Assembly: GCF_001039575.1 (NCBI RefSeq)
Contig: NZ_JIBT01000026.1
Coordinates: 1 to 63,753, forward strand
DNA length: 63,753 bases
Reading direction: 5' to 3'
Source of the DNA: Halomonas sp. PR-M31
GTDB taxonomy: Bacteria; Pseudomonadota; Gammaproteobacteria; Pseudomonadales; Halomonadaceae
A program made the translations under genes and the position numbers. The notes under the pieces are model-generated. The model searched no databases, had not been told where the DNA came from, and saw only the letters and a program-made list of their open reading frames with translations. This document shows, in pieces, positions 46,409 to 55,850 of this stretch (positions are counted from its first letter, which is position 1; every line of letters starts with the position of its first letter).

Positions 46409-47298
46409 CCGAGACAACGCTGGTTTTAGGCCCTGGTGCCCTGGGGCGTCTGTTGGTCGCCTATCTTGGGCAACCCTATCTTGAACAACAGAACAGGATT
46501 GAACTGGTAGGTCGCAAGGCGTCGTCTTGCCCTATCAGTCTGGTGACGCCGGAAGGCGAAACACTAAGCTGCCTCGTGCCTCGCATTATCGCCAATCAGG
46601 CACCATGGAAACCGGCATTGGTGCATCTCACTACCAAGGCCTATGCCGCCGAGCAAGCGCTTGCCGAGCTTGCCACGCATATCGACCCTGCCACGCCTCT
46701 AGTGCTATGGCAAAACGGCTTTCAGGTGCAGGAACCGCTGACCCGGCGCTGGCAAGGCCCGGTGCTGTGCGCCACCACCACTGAGGGTGCCTACACTCAA
46801 GGCGAGGACATCGTGGTACACGCTGGACTCGGGCATACCTTCATTGGTCATCTCGGCGGCGCTTATCCTGATCTTGCGGATAGCGTTGCCAAAATGCTCG
46901 GCAGAGCCGGCTTGTCCGCCGAGTCTTGCACCGATATCCGCCAGCGTCTGTGGCACAAGCTCGTCGTCAATGCCGCCATCAACCCACTGGTCGCTCGTTA
47001 TCGCATTCGCAACGGCCAGCTGCGCGATCGTCCTTTTCGGCCCATGGTCACGGGTATCATCGACGAGCTGAGCTTGATCATGGAAGCGGAAAGCATTGCT
47101 CCGCCCAAGCAGGGTTGGGCAGCGATGGTGTGGAAGGTGATCGAGGGCACGGCCAACAACCGTGCCTCGATGCTGCAGGACGTGCTGGCTGGGCGCCCCA
47201 CCGAAGCCGACGCCATTCTCGGCCCGCTGCGAGAAGCGGCTCGACGCCACGATATCGTCGCGCCGCGACTCGATGCCTTGTGGGACAACAGCCCATAG
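46405..47298 (+). CDS. panE: Ketopantoate reductase (PanE/ApbA family)
   Basis: A 297-residue NADPH-dependent 2-dehydropantoate 2-reductase of pantothenate synthesis. The Rossmann loop VLGPGALGRLL is at residue 7. The catalytic Lys is in RLWHKLVVNAAINPL (near 188) and a conserved Asn/Glu group lies in NNRASMLQDVLAGRPTEAD near 250. The slightly divergent GPGALG in place of GAGAIG and the lack of other pan genes nearby leave some doubt whether ketopantoate is its only substrate. Translationally coupled to topB. Confidence 0.87.
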   Translation: MTETTLVLGPGALGRLLVAYLGQPYLEQQNRIELVGRKASSCPISLVTPEGETLSCLVPRIIANQAPWKPALVHLTTKAYAAEQALAELATHIDPATPLVLWQNGFQVQEPLTRRWQGPVLCATTTEGAYTQGEDIVVHAGLGHTFIGHLGGAYPDLADSVAKMLGRAGLSAESCTDIRQRLWHKLVVNAAINPLVARYRIRNGQLRDRPFRPMVTGIIDELSLIMEAESIAPPKQGWAAMVWKVIEGTANNRASMLQDVLAGRPTEADAILGPLREAARRHDIVAPRLDALWDNSP

Positions 47299-47560
47299 GA
47301 TGGGCTTTCCCGTAGGTAAGCCTTCGCGAGGGCGCTGTAAACCCGCCCCTGGGCGCTACTTTTGCCATCCCTGGCAAAAGACCCTCGGTTCGCCTTACCC
47401 CCGGCGCTTATCGTTGTATATTGTCGGCGCAGCCAGCGTCAGCAAAACGAGACGAGCAATAGCCAGGCAAGGCGGAAACCAATGAGAAAGCGGAGTTTAC
47501 TTTAGTAAATGAGCATTTCGAATTGGTTTCCAACACAGCATGGCTGAAGCGCAGCCCGTT
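47299..47560. repeat. Intergenic repeat-like block with two strong palindromes
   Basis: The whole gap between panE and ppc looks like a composite intergenic element. One part has the hairpin CTTTTGCCA-TCCC-TGGCAAAAG (47359-47380, 9 bp perfect). The other has GGAAACCAAT (47474-47483) inverted as ATTGGTTTCC (47522-47531), enclosing a smaller TTTAC-TTTA-GTAAA hairpin (47496-47509). Both resemble dispersed intergenic sequences I associate with Halomonas and Pseudomonas genomes. No second copy exists in this window, so the repeat call rests on recognition and structure. Confidence 0.5.
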
Positions 47561-50209
47561 TTAACCAGTATTGCGCAGACCGGCAGAAATCCCCGCCATA
47601 GTCACCATCAACGCCCGAGAAAGCTCCGGGCTGATCGCCCCATCCGCATCCCGGTTACGTTGCAGAAGCTCCGCCTGCAGGCTATGCAGCGGGTCGATGT
47701 AGGGATTGCGCACGTCGATGGCTTGGCGAATCAGAGGCGTATCCGCGAGCAGTTCATCCTGATCGAGAATGTCGAGCAGCATTTCCTGCAGGTGCTGCAT
47801 ACGTTCTCTCAGCTCCTTGCCAAGCGCCTGAAGGGAGGGCTCCACCACCAACCGGTGTTCGTAGTAGGCGGCGATGCCCACATCTGCCTTGCCCAACAGC
47901 ATCTCGAGCATGTCGAGATAGGTGCCGAAGAACGGCCAGTGCTTGCGCATTTCGCGCAAATGCTCAAGCCCGCCCTCTTCTTTCAGCCGTGTCGCGAAGG
48001 CCTCGCCGCTACCCAGCCAAGCCGGCAGCATGAAACGAATCTGGGTCCAGGCAAAGATCCAGGGAATCGCGCGCAGGGATTCGACCCCGCCCTCCTGGCG
48101 TCGCTTGGCCGGGCGCGAACCCAAGGGCAGACGACCGAGCGCCCCTTCCGGGGTGACCGCACGAAAGTAGGGCACGAAATCCGGGTTCTCGCGCACCACG
48201 CCAACATAGGCTTTGTGAGCAATGTTCGCCAGACGATCCATCTCCTCTCGCCAAGCCGGTTTCGGCATCGGCGGCGGCAAGAGGGTGGCTTCGAGTACGG
48301 CGCAGGTGTAGATCTCCATGGAACGCAGGGCAATATCCGCCTGGCCGAACTTGAAGCGGATCATCTCGCCCTGTTCGGTCACCCGCAGGCTGCCGTTCAC
48401 CGAGCCCGGCGGCTGGGACAGAATGGCCGCGTGAGCGGGTCCACCCCCGCGTCCCACGGCGCCGCCACGACCATGAAACAGGGTGAGTTTGACATCATGG
48501 CGTTCGCATACCTCAACCAGCGCTTCCTGAGCGCGATATTGGGCCCAGGCTGCCGCCAGTTGCCCGGCGTCCTTGGCAGAATCCGAGTAGCCGATCATCA
48601 CTTCCTGGCGATCGTTGACCAGGCGGCGATAGCCGGGCAGCGACAGCAGCTGATCGATGGCATCCCCGGCGCGGTCAAGATCGTTCAAGGTCTCGAACAA
48701 GGGGGCAATGGGCAAGCGTACGTCCCCGCCCACCTCTTTCATCAGCAAAGCCACTGCCAGAACATCGGACGGCTGACCCGCCATGGAGATCACATAGGTA
48801 CCCAAGGCCTCGCGATGCTCCTGGGCGATGGTGCGAAATGTATCGAGCACTTCCCGGGTTTCCGTGGAACACTCCCAGCGCCGAGGGATGAGCGGACGAT
48901 GGGATGCAAGCTCCGCCAGCAGAAAATCCTGACGCTGCTGTTCATCCCACTCCCGATAACGCCCCAGCCCTAGATAGTCGCTGAGCTCATCGAACACCTG
49001 GCTGTGTCGGGTGGACTCCTGGCGTATGTCGAGTTTGGCCAGAGTGACCCCGAACACGGCAATACGGCGCAGGGTATCGAGCAATACGCCATTGGCGATA
49101 CCGCTCAGGCCCACGTCACACAGGGAGCGATAGCAGGCAAGCAATGGCGTATAGAGCTGATCTCGGGTCTCGATGATGGGACCGCCGTCGTAATTGACCC
49201 CATCGAGACAGGCCTGGGCCCAATCTCGCGTAGCCTCGACCCGAGTGATCAGCCGCTTGATCATTGCCCGATAGGGTTCCGCTTCGTCGCCAACCTCCGA
49301 GCGCAGGGCGCTGTTGGCCTTCCACATGGACAGCTCGATCTTGAGCTGATCCAGATCGCGCAGATAGAGATCCGCCGCCATCCAGCGCCCCAGCAGCAGC
49401 ACTTCCCGGGTCACTTTGGCAGTCACATTGGGATTGCCGTCGCGATCGCCGCCCATCCAGGACGCGAAACGCAGCGGCGCCGCATCCAGGGGCAGACGTT
49501 CACCGGCGGCTTCGAGCAAGAGATTATCCAGATCGCGATGAAAATCCGGTACCGCCTGCCATAGGGAGTTCTCGATCACGGCAAACCCCCACTTGGCCTC
49601 GTCCACCGGGGTCGGTCGCTCGTGACGTATCTCATCCGTATGCCAAGCCTGGCTAATCAGCTCTTTCAGACGCCCCTGGGCCCGGGCGGCTCGCTCCGGA
49701 TAGTCGTGGCTGCTTTCCACCACGGTCAGGCAATCATCGATGGCATCGTACTTCTGAATCAGCGTACGCCGGATGACCTCGGTGGGATGAGCGGTGAGCA
49801 CCAGCTCGACCCGCATTCCGGCCAGGGTCTCCACCAGTTGCCGCGGCCCATGCCCGGCCTGCTGGATGCGGTTGAACAGTTCATCGAGAGCCGGCTGGGT
49901 GCCCGGCTTGTAGTCCTCGACGCGACGAAACCGAGCACGATAGTGCTGTTCGGCAATATTGGTGAAATTGAGAAACTGGTTGAAGGCCCGGGTCACCGGC
50001 AACAGCTCGTTGTCCGGCAGGGTGCGCAGATACTCGATCAGTTCACGCTGGGATTCACCGCCCTCCTGGCGCCCTTGCTTGGCCAGGGCGCGGATGGTTT
50101 CGATCTTGTCGACGAACTCTTTGCCCAGATCTTCCGCAATGGTGTGCCCCAGGCTATCGCCCAGCACACGTACGTTGTCGCGCAGGGACTCATGCAAATG
50201 CTGGCCCAT
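47561..50209 (-). CDS. ppc: Phosphoenolpyruvate carboxylase
   Basis: An 882-residue enzyme that carboxylates phosphoenolpyruvate to oxaloacetate to refill the TCA cycle. ATG 50209 has AAGGAG 8 nt upstream. Key motifs: LVLTAHPTEVIRRTL (catalytic His near residue 140), SWMGGDRDGNPNVT, GYSDSAKDAGQLAAAW and FHGRGGAVGRGGGPAH (PEP site), and the C-terminal VTMAGISAGLRNTG with the conserved final Asn-Thr-Gly. The length matches bacterial Ppc. Its start overlaps the mazG stop by one base, so it closes a cysM-rlmD-relA-mazG-ppc transcript. Confidence 0.96.
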   Translation of the reverse strand: MGQHLHESLRDNVRVLGDSLGHTIAEDLGKEFVDKIETIRALAKQGRQEGGESQRELIEYLRTLPDNELLPVTRAFNQFLNFTNIAEQHYRARFRRVEDYKPGTQPALDELFNRIQQAGHGPRQLVETLAGMRVELVLTAHPTEVIRRTLIQKYDAIDDCLTVVESSHDYPERAARAQGRLKELISQAWHTDEIRHERPTPVDEAKWGFAVIENSLWQAVPDFHRDLDNLLLEAAGERLPLDAAPLRFASWMGGDRDGNPNVTAKVTREVLLLGRWMAADLYLRDLDQLKIELSMWKANSALRSEVGDEAEPYRAMIKRLITRVEATRDWAQACLDGVNYDGGPIIETRDQLYTPLLACYRSLCDVGLSGIANGVLLDTLRRIAVFGVTLAKLDIRQESTRHSQVFDELSDYLGLGRYREWDEQQRQDFLLAELASHRPLIPRRWECSTETREVLDTFRTIAQEHREALGTYVISMAGQPSDVLAVALLMKEVGGDVRLPIAPLFETLNDLDRAGDAIDQLLSLPGYRRLVNDRQEVMIGYSDSAKDAGQLAAAWAQYRAQEALVEVCERHDVKLTLFHGRGGAVGRGGGPAHAAILSQPPGSVNGSLRVTEQGEMIRFKFGQADIALRSMEIYTCAVLEATLLPPPMPKPAWREEMDRLANIAHKAYVGVVRENPDFVPYFRAVTPEGALGRLPLGSRPAKRRQEGGVESLRAIPWIFAWTQIRFMLPAWLGSGEAFATRLKEEGGLEHLREMRKHWPFFGTYLDMLEMLLGKADVGIAAYYEHRLVVEPSLQALGKELRERMQHLQEMLLDILDQDELLADTPLIRQAIDVRNPYIDPLHSLQAELLQRNRDADGAISPELSRALMVTMAGISAGLRNTG

Positions 50210-51066
50210 CACAAACTCTCCTTGATGCTGTTGCGTTCGCGGTATTTGGCATCGTTCCAATGACGATCCATTTCCGCCAGATCCGCCTCGTCCAGGGTCC
50301 GATTCGAACGGGCCAGGGCCTGTTCGATATAACCGAAGCGCCGCTCGAATTTGCCGTTGGTGGCGCGCAGTGCCTGCTCAGGGTCGATTTTTCGTTGCCT
50401 TGCCAGATTGACCACCGCAAACATCAGATCACCGATTTCTTCCTGAACATGAACCTCATCCCCGGCGTCCAGCGCTTCTTCGACTTCATCGAGTTCTTCG
50501 CGGATCTTGGCAATCACCCCTCGGGTGTCGGGCCAATCGAACCCGACCCGGGCGGCACGCTTTGCCAGCTTGGCTGCCCGGGTGAGCGCCGGCAATCCTT
50601 GGGGAATGTCTGCCAGTAGGGAGCTTCTTTTGTCTTCGCTGCGAGCGTCCCGCTCCTTCGCCTTGAGCTGTTCCCAACGTGAGCTGACATGAGCCGTTTC
50701 TACGTCGGCGGCGCTGATGCCCTGGCGTCGTGAAGCCAAAGTCCCCTCAGGAAACACATGGGGATGGCGCTTGAGCATCTTGTTCATCAACGCATCGACG
50801 ATATCCTGAAAGTCGAAGCGCCCCTCTTCCCGGGCAAACTGGCTGTAATACACCACCTGAAACAGCAGATCCCCTAGTTCGCTTGGCAGCTCGTCAAAGG
50901 CGCGACGCTCGATGACATCGACCACTTCGTAGGCTTCCTCGAGAGTATGCGGCAGAATGCTGTCCCAGTTCTGCCTGACGTCCCAGGGGCAGCCCTGCTG
51001 CGGATCACGAAGCACCTTCATCAAGGTGAGCAGATCATCGAAGCTATGGTGCGGGGATTCATTCAT
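50209..51066 (-). CDS. mazG: Nucleoside triphosphate pyrophosphohydrolase MazG
   Basis: A 285-residue house-cleaning enzyme that hydrolyses NTPs and dNTPs to monophosphates. It has two MazG domains. The first opens LRDPQQGCPWDVRQNWDSIL and carries ELGDLLFQVVYYSQFAREE, the EExxD-type metal helix. The second has IREELDEVEEALDAGDEVHVQEEIGDLMFAVVNLAR (metal ligands EExxE...EExxD). Placement right after relA is standard in gammaproteobacteria and links it to stringent-response nucleotide pools. Start overlaps the relA stop by ATGA. Confidence 0.94.
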   Translation of the reverse strand: MNESPHHSFDDLLTLMKVLRDPQQGCPWDVRQNWDSILPHTLEEAYEVVDVIERRAFDELPSELGDLLFQVVYYSQFAREEGRFDFQDIVDALMNKMLKRHPHVFPEGTLASRRQGISAADVETAHVSSRWEQLKAKERDARSEDKRSSLLADIPQGLPALTRAAKLAKRAARVGFDWPDTRGVIAKIREELDEVEEALDAGDEVHVQEEIGDLMFAVVNLARQRKIDPEQALRATNGKFERRFGYIEQALARSNRTLDEADLAEMDRHWNDAKYRERNSIKESL

Positions 51067-53326
51067 GAGCGAGCTCTCTTGCGGGTACCGTCCCGCAGGC
51101 GTTTGACATCGACGATATTGGGCAATTGCTGGATACGCGAAAAGATACGGCCCAGGGATTCCAGACTATCGACTTCCAGGGTGATTTTCAGTCGGGCACG
51201 ATTATCGTCTTTGTTGGTCAGCGTATTGATTGCCAGGACGTTGACGCGATCGTGACTGAACACCTGAATCACGTCCTTGAGTAACCCGGACCGGTCCCAG
51301 GCCTCGATCTCGATATTGACCGGATATCTGTTGTGAATGTTGCTGCCCCATTCGACGTCGACGATGCGGCCCGGCTCTTCGCTGCGCAGCTGCAAAATGT
51401 TCGGGCAATCCTGCCGGTGAATGGTAACCCCCCGGCCTTGGGTGATATAGCCAATGATCTGATCACCATGCACCGGATGGCAACAGTTGGCCATGACCGT
51501 CTTGAGGTTGCCGACACCGAGCACGGTGATGCCGTCATCCTTATGACTGGGCGGCTTGGGCTTGGGCTTGGACAGCAGGCGGTCGAGCTGCTCCTCGTCG
51601 TCGCTTTCGCCAAACAGCTGCTGAGCCTGGTGCAGCACCTGGCCAATGCGTAGATCACCGGCCCCCAGGGCGGCGTACATGTCCTCTGGATTCTGGTAGT
51701 TGACCGCTTTGGCCAGGGTCGTGAGATTCAACCCTTCAATATCCAGGCGCTTGAACTCCTTATCGAACAGCGCGCGGCCTTCTTCCAGGTTCTGATCCCG
51801 GGCCTGATGCTTGAACCAGGACTGAATCTTGGCCCGGGCCCGGGAGGTCTTGACGAAACCGAGATTGGGATTGAGCCAGTCGCGGCTTGGGCCCCCTCGA
51901 GTCGCGGTGAGAATTTCGATCTGATGCCCGGTCTTGAGCCTGTAGGTGAGCGGCACGATGCGCCCGTTGATCTTGGCCCCACGGCAGCGATGTCCGATTT
52001 CGGTATGTACCCGGTAGGCGAAGTCGATCGGGGTGGCACTGCGGGGAAGATCGATGACATGTCCTTCCGGGGTAAAGACATAAATGCGATCCGGCGCCAC
52101 GTCGCTGGCAAGCCCTTCCCGCAGGTCGCCCATATCCCCCACTTCGTCCTGCCAAGCAAGCACCTGGCGCAACCAGGCAATCTTGTCTTCATAGCCTGGC
52201 TCTTGCGTCCCACTTCATGGCCCTTGTAACGCCAGTGGGCACACACGCCCAGTTCCGCGTCTTCGTGCATGGCGAAGGTGCGAATCTGAATTTCCAGCAC
52301 CTTGTTCTCGGGCCCGATCAAGGCGGTATGCAAAGACTGATAGCCGTTCTTCTTGGGGTTGGCGATGTAATCGTCGAACTCGTTGGGCACGTGATGCCAG
52401 CGGGAATGCACGATCCCCAGCGCTGCGTAGCAGTCGGCAACGTCCGGCACCAGAATACGCACGGCGCGCACATCGTAGACCTGGGAAAAATCGATGCGCT
52501 TGCGCTGCATCTTGCGCCAGATCGAGTAGATATGCTTGACCCGGCCGTCCACCTGGTAGCCGGTAATGCCCTGTTGATCGAGCAAGCCTTCAAGCGTCGC
52601 GACCGCCTCTTTGATGTAACGCTCTCGATCCAGTCGCTTCTCCGCCAGCAGCTTGGCGATGTTCTTGTAGTCCTCTTCGTGCAAATAGCGAAACGACAGA
52701 TCCTCCAGCTCCCACTTGAGCTGACCAATACCCAAGCGATGAGCCAGAGGCGCATAGATATCGGCGACTTCGTGGGCCACCTGCAGGCGCTTTTCCCGGG
52801 GCGCCTCGCGCACCTGTCGCAGTGCACAGGTGCGCTCCGCGATCTTGATCAAGGCGATGCGCACGTCGTCGATCATGGTGACCAGCATCTTGCGCAGGTT
52901 TTCCTGCTGATTGTGCTGGGACAACCCCTTGCTGGGCATCTGCTGCTGACTGATAGCCGCCATGGAGAGCACGCCGTCGACCAGGCAGGCCACTTCCTGA
53001 CCAAAGCGTTTCTCGATACCCTCGACGCTGATCCTGCCCTCCCGCACGGCGCGATAGAGCACTGCCGCCTCAAGAGTTTCCTGATCGAGCTTGAGTTCGC
53101 TCAAGATATCCGCCATCTCAAGGCCGGTGCGGAAACTTGAACCATCCGCACTCCAGGCGTGATGGGGTTTGTCCATACTTTGCGCAAGATGATCTGCCAA
53201 TTCGCAGGCGGCACGCATCTTGTCCAGGTCGTGCAGTTCCACGTCGTCCTGTAAACGCTCGAGCCAAAGAGGGATATTCACGTTTCCCTCTTCGGTCATT
53301 GGCTGGTCTTCGCGGACCTTGACCAT
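51063..53326 (-). pseudogene. relA: (p)ppGpp synthetase RelA, interrupted by a one-base deletion
   Basis: Ribosome-associated stringent-response synthetase. ATG 53326 has GGGAGGAAA upstream. Residues 1-377 include the inactive pseudo-hydrolase domain and an intact synthetase domain (RPKHIYSIWRKM-like GRVKHIYSIWRKMQ, FSQVYDVRAVRI, FDDYIANPKKNGYQSLHT, QIRTFAMHEDAELGVCAHW). At about 52195 the frame breaks: CAG GCT ATG is read where the family expects SQGYEDKIAWL, that is one more G. Read as given, 155 foreign residues follow, ending at 51728. The correct continuation in the other frame (KIAWLRQVLAW to the stop at 51063) holds TGS (RIYVFTPEGHVIDLP), zinc-finger (ANCCHPVHGDQIIGYITQGRG) and ACT domains. 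Either a sequencing deletion in a G run, or a real truncation that removes the regulatory half. Confidence 0.88.
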
Positions 53327-53365
53327 GATGTTTCCTCCCTGAGGCTCTTCGCTCCGACTGAAGCC

Positions 53366-54784
53366 CTAAGCCGATGAACGCTCGAACAGCAGCATGGCCT
53401 CGAGATGAGCGGTCTGCGCAAACATGTCAGCCACTGCGGCCTGAGTGATTCGATAGCCGCCCCGCAAGAGATGACCTGCATCCCGGGCAAGGGTTGCCGG
53501 ATCGCAGGAGACATAGAGAATTCGCTTTACCTTGCTCTCGGCCAAGGCTCGGCATACGGCATCGGCGCCGTTTCGTGGCGGGTCCAGCACCACGCTATCA
53601 GGGCATGAATCCAAGGCTGAAGGCTCGTTCAGATCCCCTACTCGGGCGTCAATGTTATCCAAGCCATTATGACGGGCGTTGTGCTGAATTCGCTCCACCA
53701 TTGCCTGACTTCCCTCCACGCTAGTGACCTTGGCGACGTGGGGTGCCAGCGCCAGACTGAAATTACCGACACCGGCAAATAGATCCAGCACATGATCGTT
53801 CTTGTCGGGCTCGAGCCAATTCAAGGCGGTAGCCACCATTTCCCGATTGATCTTGGCATTGATCTGCAGAAAATCCCCCGGGCCAAAATAGAGTTCCACA
53901 GAACGCTGTGTAAGATTGCGGGCACCGCTCTTCAGGGTATAGCTCAACTGCAGTGTTTTGTCTGGCAAAGAAAATTTAGGATTTTCACGACCTTGCAGTA
54001 GGCCTAGCGTTATTTCGTGGGATTCGGCCCATTGGCGCCAACTCTGTGCATCTTCGGCATTCGCCCGTAGCTGACGGACGGCGACGACGATACCTTGGTC
54101 ACCGGCCAGCAGTTCGATATGCCCAACCTGACGAGGCGCCTGAAGCGTAGCAAGATGCTGCCGCAGAGGGTTCAAGAGATCTGCCAGAGAAGGCACCAGA
54201 ATCGGGCATTCGGTGATATCCACCAGATGACGACTACCCCGGGCGCGAAAGCCCAAATGTACCTGGCCTTGGGCATCGACCTTGACTCCGAGCCGGGCAC
54301 GCCGACGATAGCCGAATCCTTCACCCGCAAGCAGCGTTGGCGACGCATCTAGTGCCACGCCCTGACGGGCCAGCTGATCGATCAACACATCGCATTTGTG
54401 ACGGCGCTGGGCTTGCAGGGATAGATGCTGCAGATCACAACCGCCACACTGCCCATAGTGCGGGCAAGGCGGCAAGACGCGCTCAGATGAAGAGGTGATT
54501 AGCTCGCGAACATGCGCCTCGTCAAAACGCTTGCGACTGCGATGAACCGCCACCTTGACCATCTCACCAGGCAGCGCCTGATCCACGAACAGAGTCTTGC
54601 CCGCGTCATCCTTTGCAACGCCGCGTCCATCGTGAGCCAGGCGCAGAATATTCACCGCGTTTTCATCGACCTTGCCCGCACGCTCCTTGTCGATCGCCGC
54701 GTCGTTCGTCACTTGACCATGGCGCCTCGCATCAGCAGAAATACGCTGCTCGGACACTCGAGAAGGACGCCGCTTGCCCAGCAT
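53366..54784 (-). CDS. rlmD: 23S rRNA (uracil-1939-C5)-methyltransferase RlmD
   Basis: A 472-residue SAM-dependent RNA methyltransferase. ATG 54784 is the first ATG; a TTG at 54796 that overlaps the cysM stop is an alternative. After a basic N-terminus there is a TRAM domain (ILRLAHDGRGVAKDD). The iron-sulfur cluster Cys set is CPHYGQCGGCDLQHL near residue 107. The SAM motif is DLFAGVGNFSLALAP near 335. The catalytic Cys and base motif are ILYVSCDPATLARD near 428. Belongs to the cysM-rlmD-relA-mazG group conserved in pseudomonads and relatives. Confidence 0.94.
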   Translation of the reverse strand: MLGKRRPSRVSEQRISADARRHGQVTNDAAIDKERAGKVDENAVNILRLAHDGRGVAKDDAGKTLFVDQALPGEMVKVAVHRSRKRFDEAHVRELITSSSERVLPPCPHYGQCGGCDLQHLSLQAQRRHKCDVLIDQLARQGVALDASPTLLAGEGFGYRRRARLGVKVDAQGQVHLGFRARGSRHLVDITECPILVPSLADLLNPLRQHLATLQAPRQVGHIELLAGDQGIVVAVRQLRANAEDAQSWRQWAESHEITLGLLQGRENPKFSLPDKTLQLSYTLKSGARNLTQRSVELYFGPGDFLQINAKINREMVATALNWLEPDKNDHVLDLFAGVGNFSLALAPHVAKVTSVEGSQAMVERIQHNARHNGLDNIDARVGDLNEPSALDSCPDSVVLDPPRNGADAVCRALAESKVKRILYVSCDPATLARDAGHLLRGGYRITQAAVADMFAQTAHLEAMLLFERSSA

Positions 54785-54792
54785 GCCCACGA

Positions 54793-55689
54793 TCAAACCC
54801 CTGGGGCGAATAGACCCGTCGACAGGTAGCGGTCACCCCGATCGCAGACGATGAACACGATGACCGCATTTTCGACCTGCTCAGCGACCCGCAGCGCCCC
54901 GGCCAGACAGCCACCCGAAGAGACCCCCGCTAGAATGCCCTCTTCCCGGGCCAGCCGCCGCATGTGCTCTTCCGCTTCCTGCTGACCGATATCCAGCACG
55001 CTATCGACACGAGAGGCATCGAAGATGCTGGGCAGATAGGCCTCGGGCCAGCGTCGGATGCCGGCAATGCTGGCACCTTCTTCCGGCTGCAGACCCACGA
55101 TCTGAATTTCCGGATTGCGCTCCTTGAGATAGCGCGATACGCCCATGATGGTCCCGGTGGTGCCCATGGAACTGACGAAGTGCGTCAAGGTGCCGTCGGT
55201 CTGCTGCCACAACTCCGGGCCTGTCGTGCGAAAATGCGACAGGGGATTGTCCGGATTGGCAAACTGATCCAGGGGCTTGCCTTCGCCGCGCTCGATCATG
55301 GCCTGGGCAAGATCCCGAGCGCCCTCCATGCCTTCCTGCTTGGAGACCCCTATGAGTTCTGCCCCATAGGCAGCCATGGCCTGCTTACGCTCGCTCGAGG
55401 CGTTGTCCGGCATGATCAATACCATGCGATAGCCCTTGATGGCCGCCGCCATGGCCAGCGCGATGCCGGTATTACCCGAGGTGGCCTCGATGAGGGTATC
55501 GCCTGGCTTGATATCGCCTCGAGCTTCGGCTTCGGCGATCATTGCCATGGCCGGGCGATCCTTGACCGAGCCCGCCGGGTTGTTGCCTTCCAGCTTGGCC
55601 AGGAGTGTATTGTTACGCCCGGCATTGATACGCTGCAAACGCACCAGGGGCGTATTACCTACCACACCTTCGAGGGTATGAAATTGCAT
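54793..55689 (-). CDS. cysM: Cysteine synthase B
   Basis: A 298-residue PLP enzyme that makes cysteine from O-acetylserine with sulfide or thiosulfate. ATG 55689 (MQFHTLEGVVGNTPLVRLQ) has GAAGGAAAA upstream; a longer in-frame extension to 55785 is unconserved. The PLP Lys is in NPAGSVKDRPAMAM near residue 44, the substrate loop in EATSGNTGIALAMA near 73, and the phosphate loop in GVSSGGCLAGA near 256. CysM rather than CysK is favoured by length (E. coli CysM has 303 aa) and by the rlmD-relA neighbourhood. Its stop nearly abuts rlmD. Confidence 0.93.
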   Translation of the reverse strand: MQFHTLEGVVGNTPLVRLQRINAGRNNTLLAKLEGNNPAGSVKDRPAMAMIAEAEARGDIKPGDTLIEATSGNTGIALAMAAAIKGYRMVLIMPDNASSERKQAMAAYGAELIGVSKQEGMEGARDLAQAMIERGEGKPLDQFANPDNPLSHFRTTGPELWQQTDGTLTHFVSSMGTTGTIMGVSRYLKERNPEIQIVGLQPEEGASIAGIRRWPEAYLPSIFDASRVDSVLDIGQQEAEEHMRRLAREEGILAGVSSGGCLAGALRVAEQVENAVIVFIVCDRGDRYLSTGLFAPGV

Positions 55690-55850
55690 GAACTTTTCCT
55701 TCTGACCACGGGGCGCAGAGTACCGCGGATGGGTAAAAGACTGCCCGATGAAAAACGTCGCCTGCATTATATCCCCGTGAATCAATGCTGGACAGGCAAG
55801 TTCCCCTATGTCGCTCTGGCGCCTTGTACAACGCTTTGCCGGATATCGTC

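Noticed and set aside
47540-48973. 477-codon open frame on the plus strand
   Set aside because: It is fully antisense to ppc, shows no family features, and arises from the codon bias of the GC-rich opposite strand.
53823-53835. GGCGGTAGC, resembling the ops element recruiting RfaH
   Set aside because: It lies on the antisense strand within rlmD coding sequence, and no polysaccharide operon follows.
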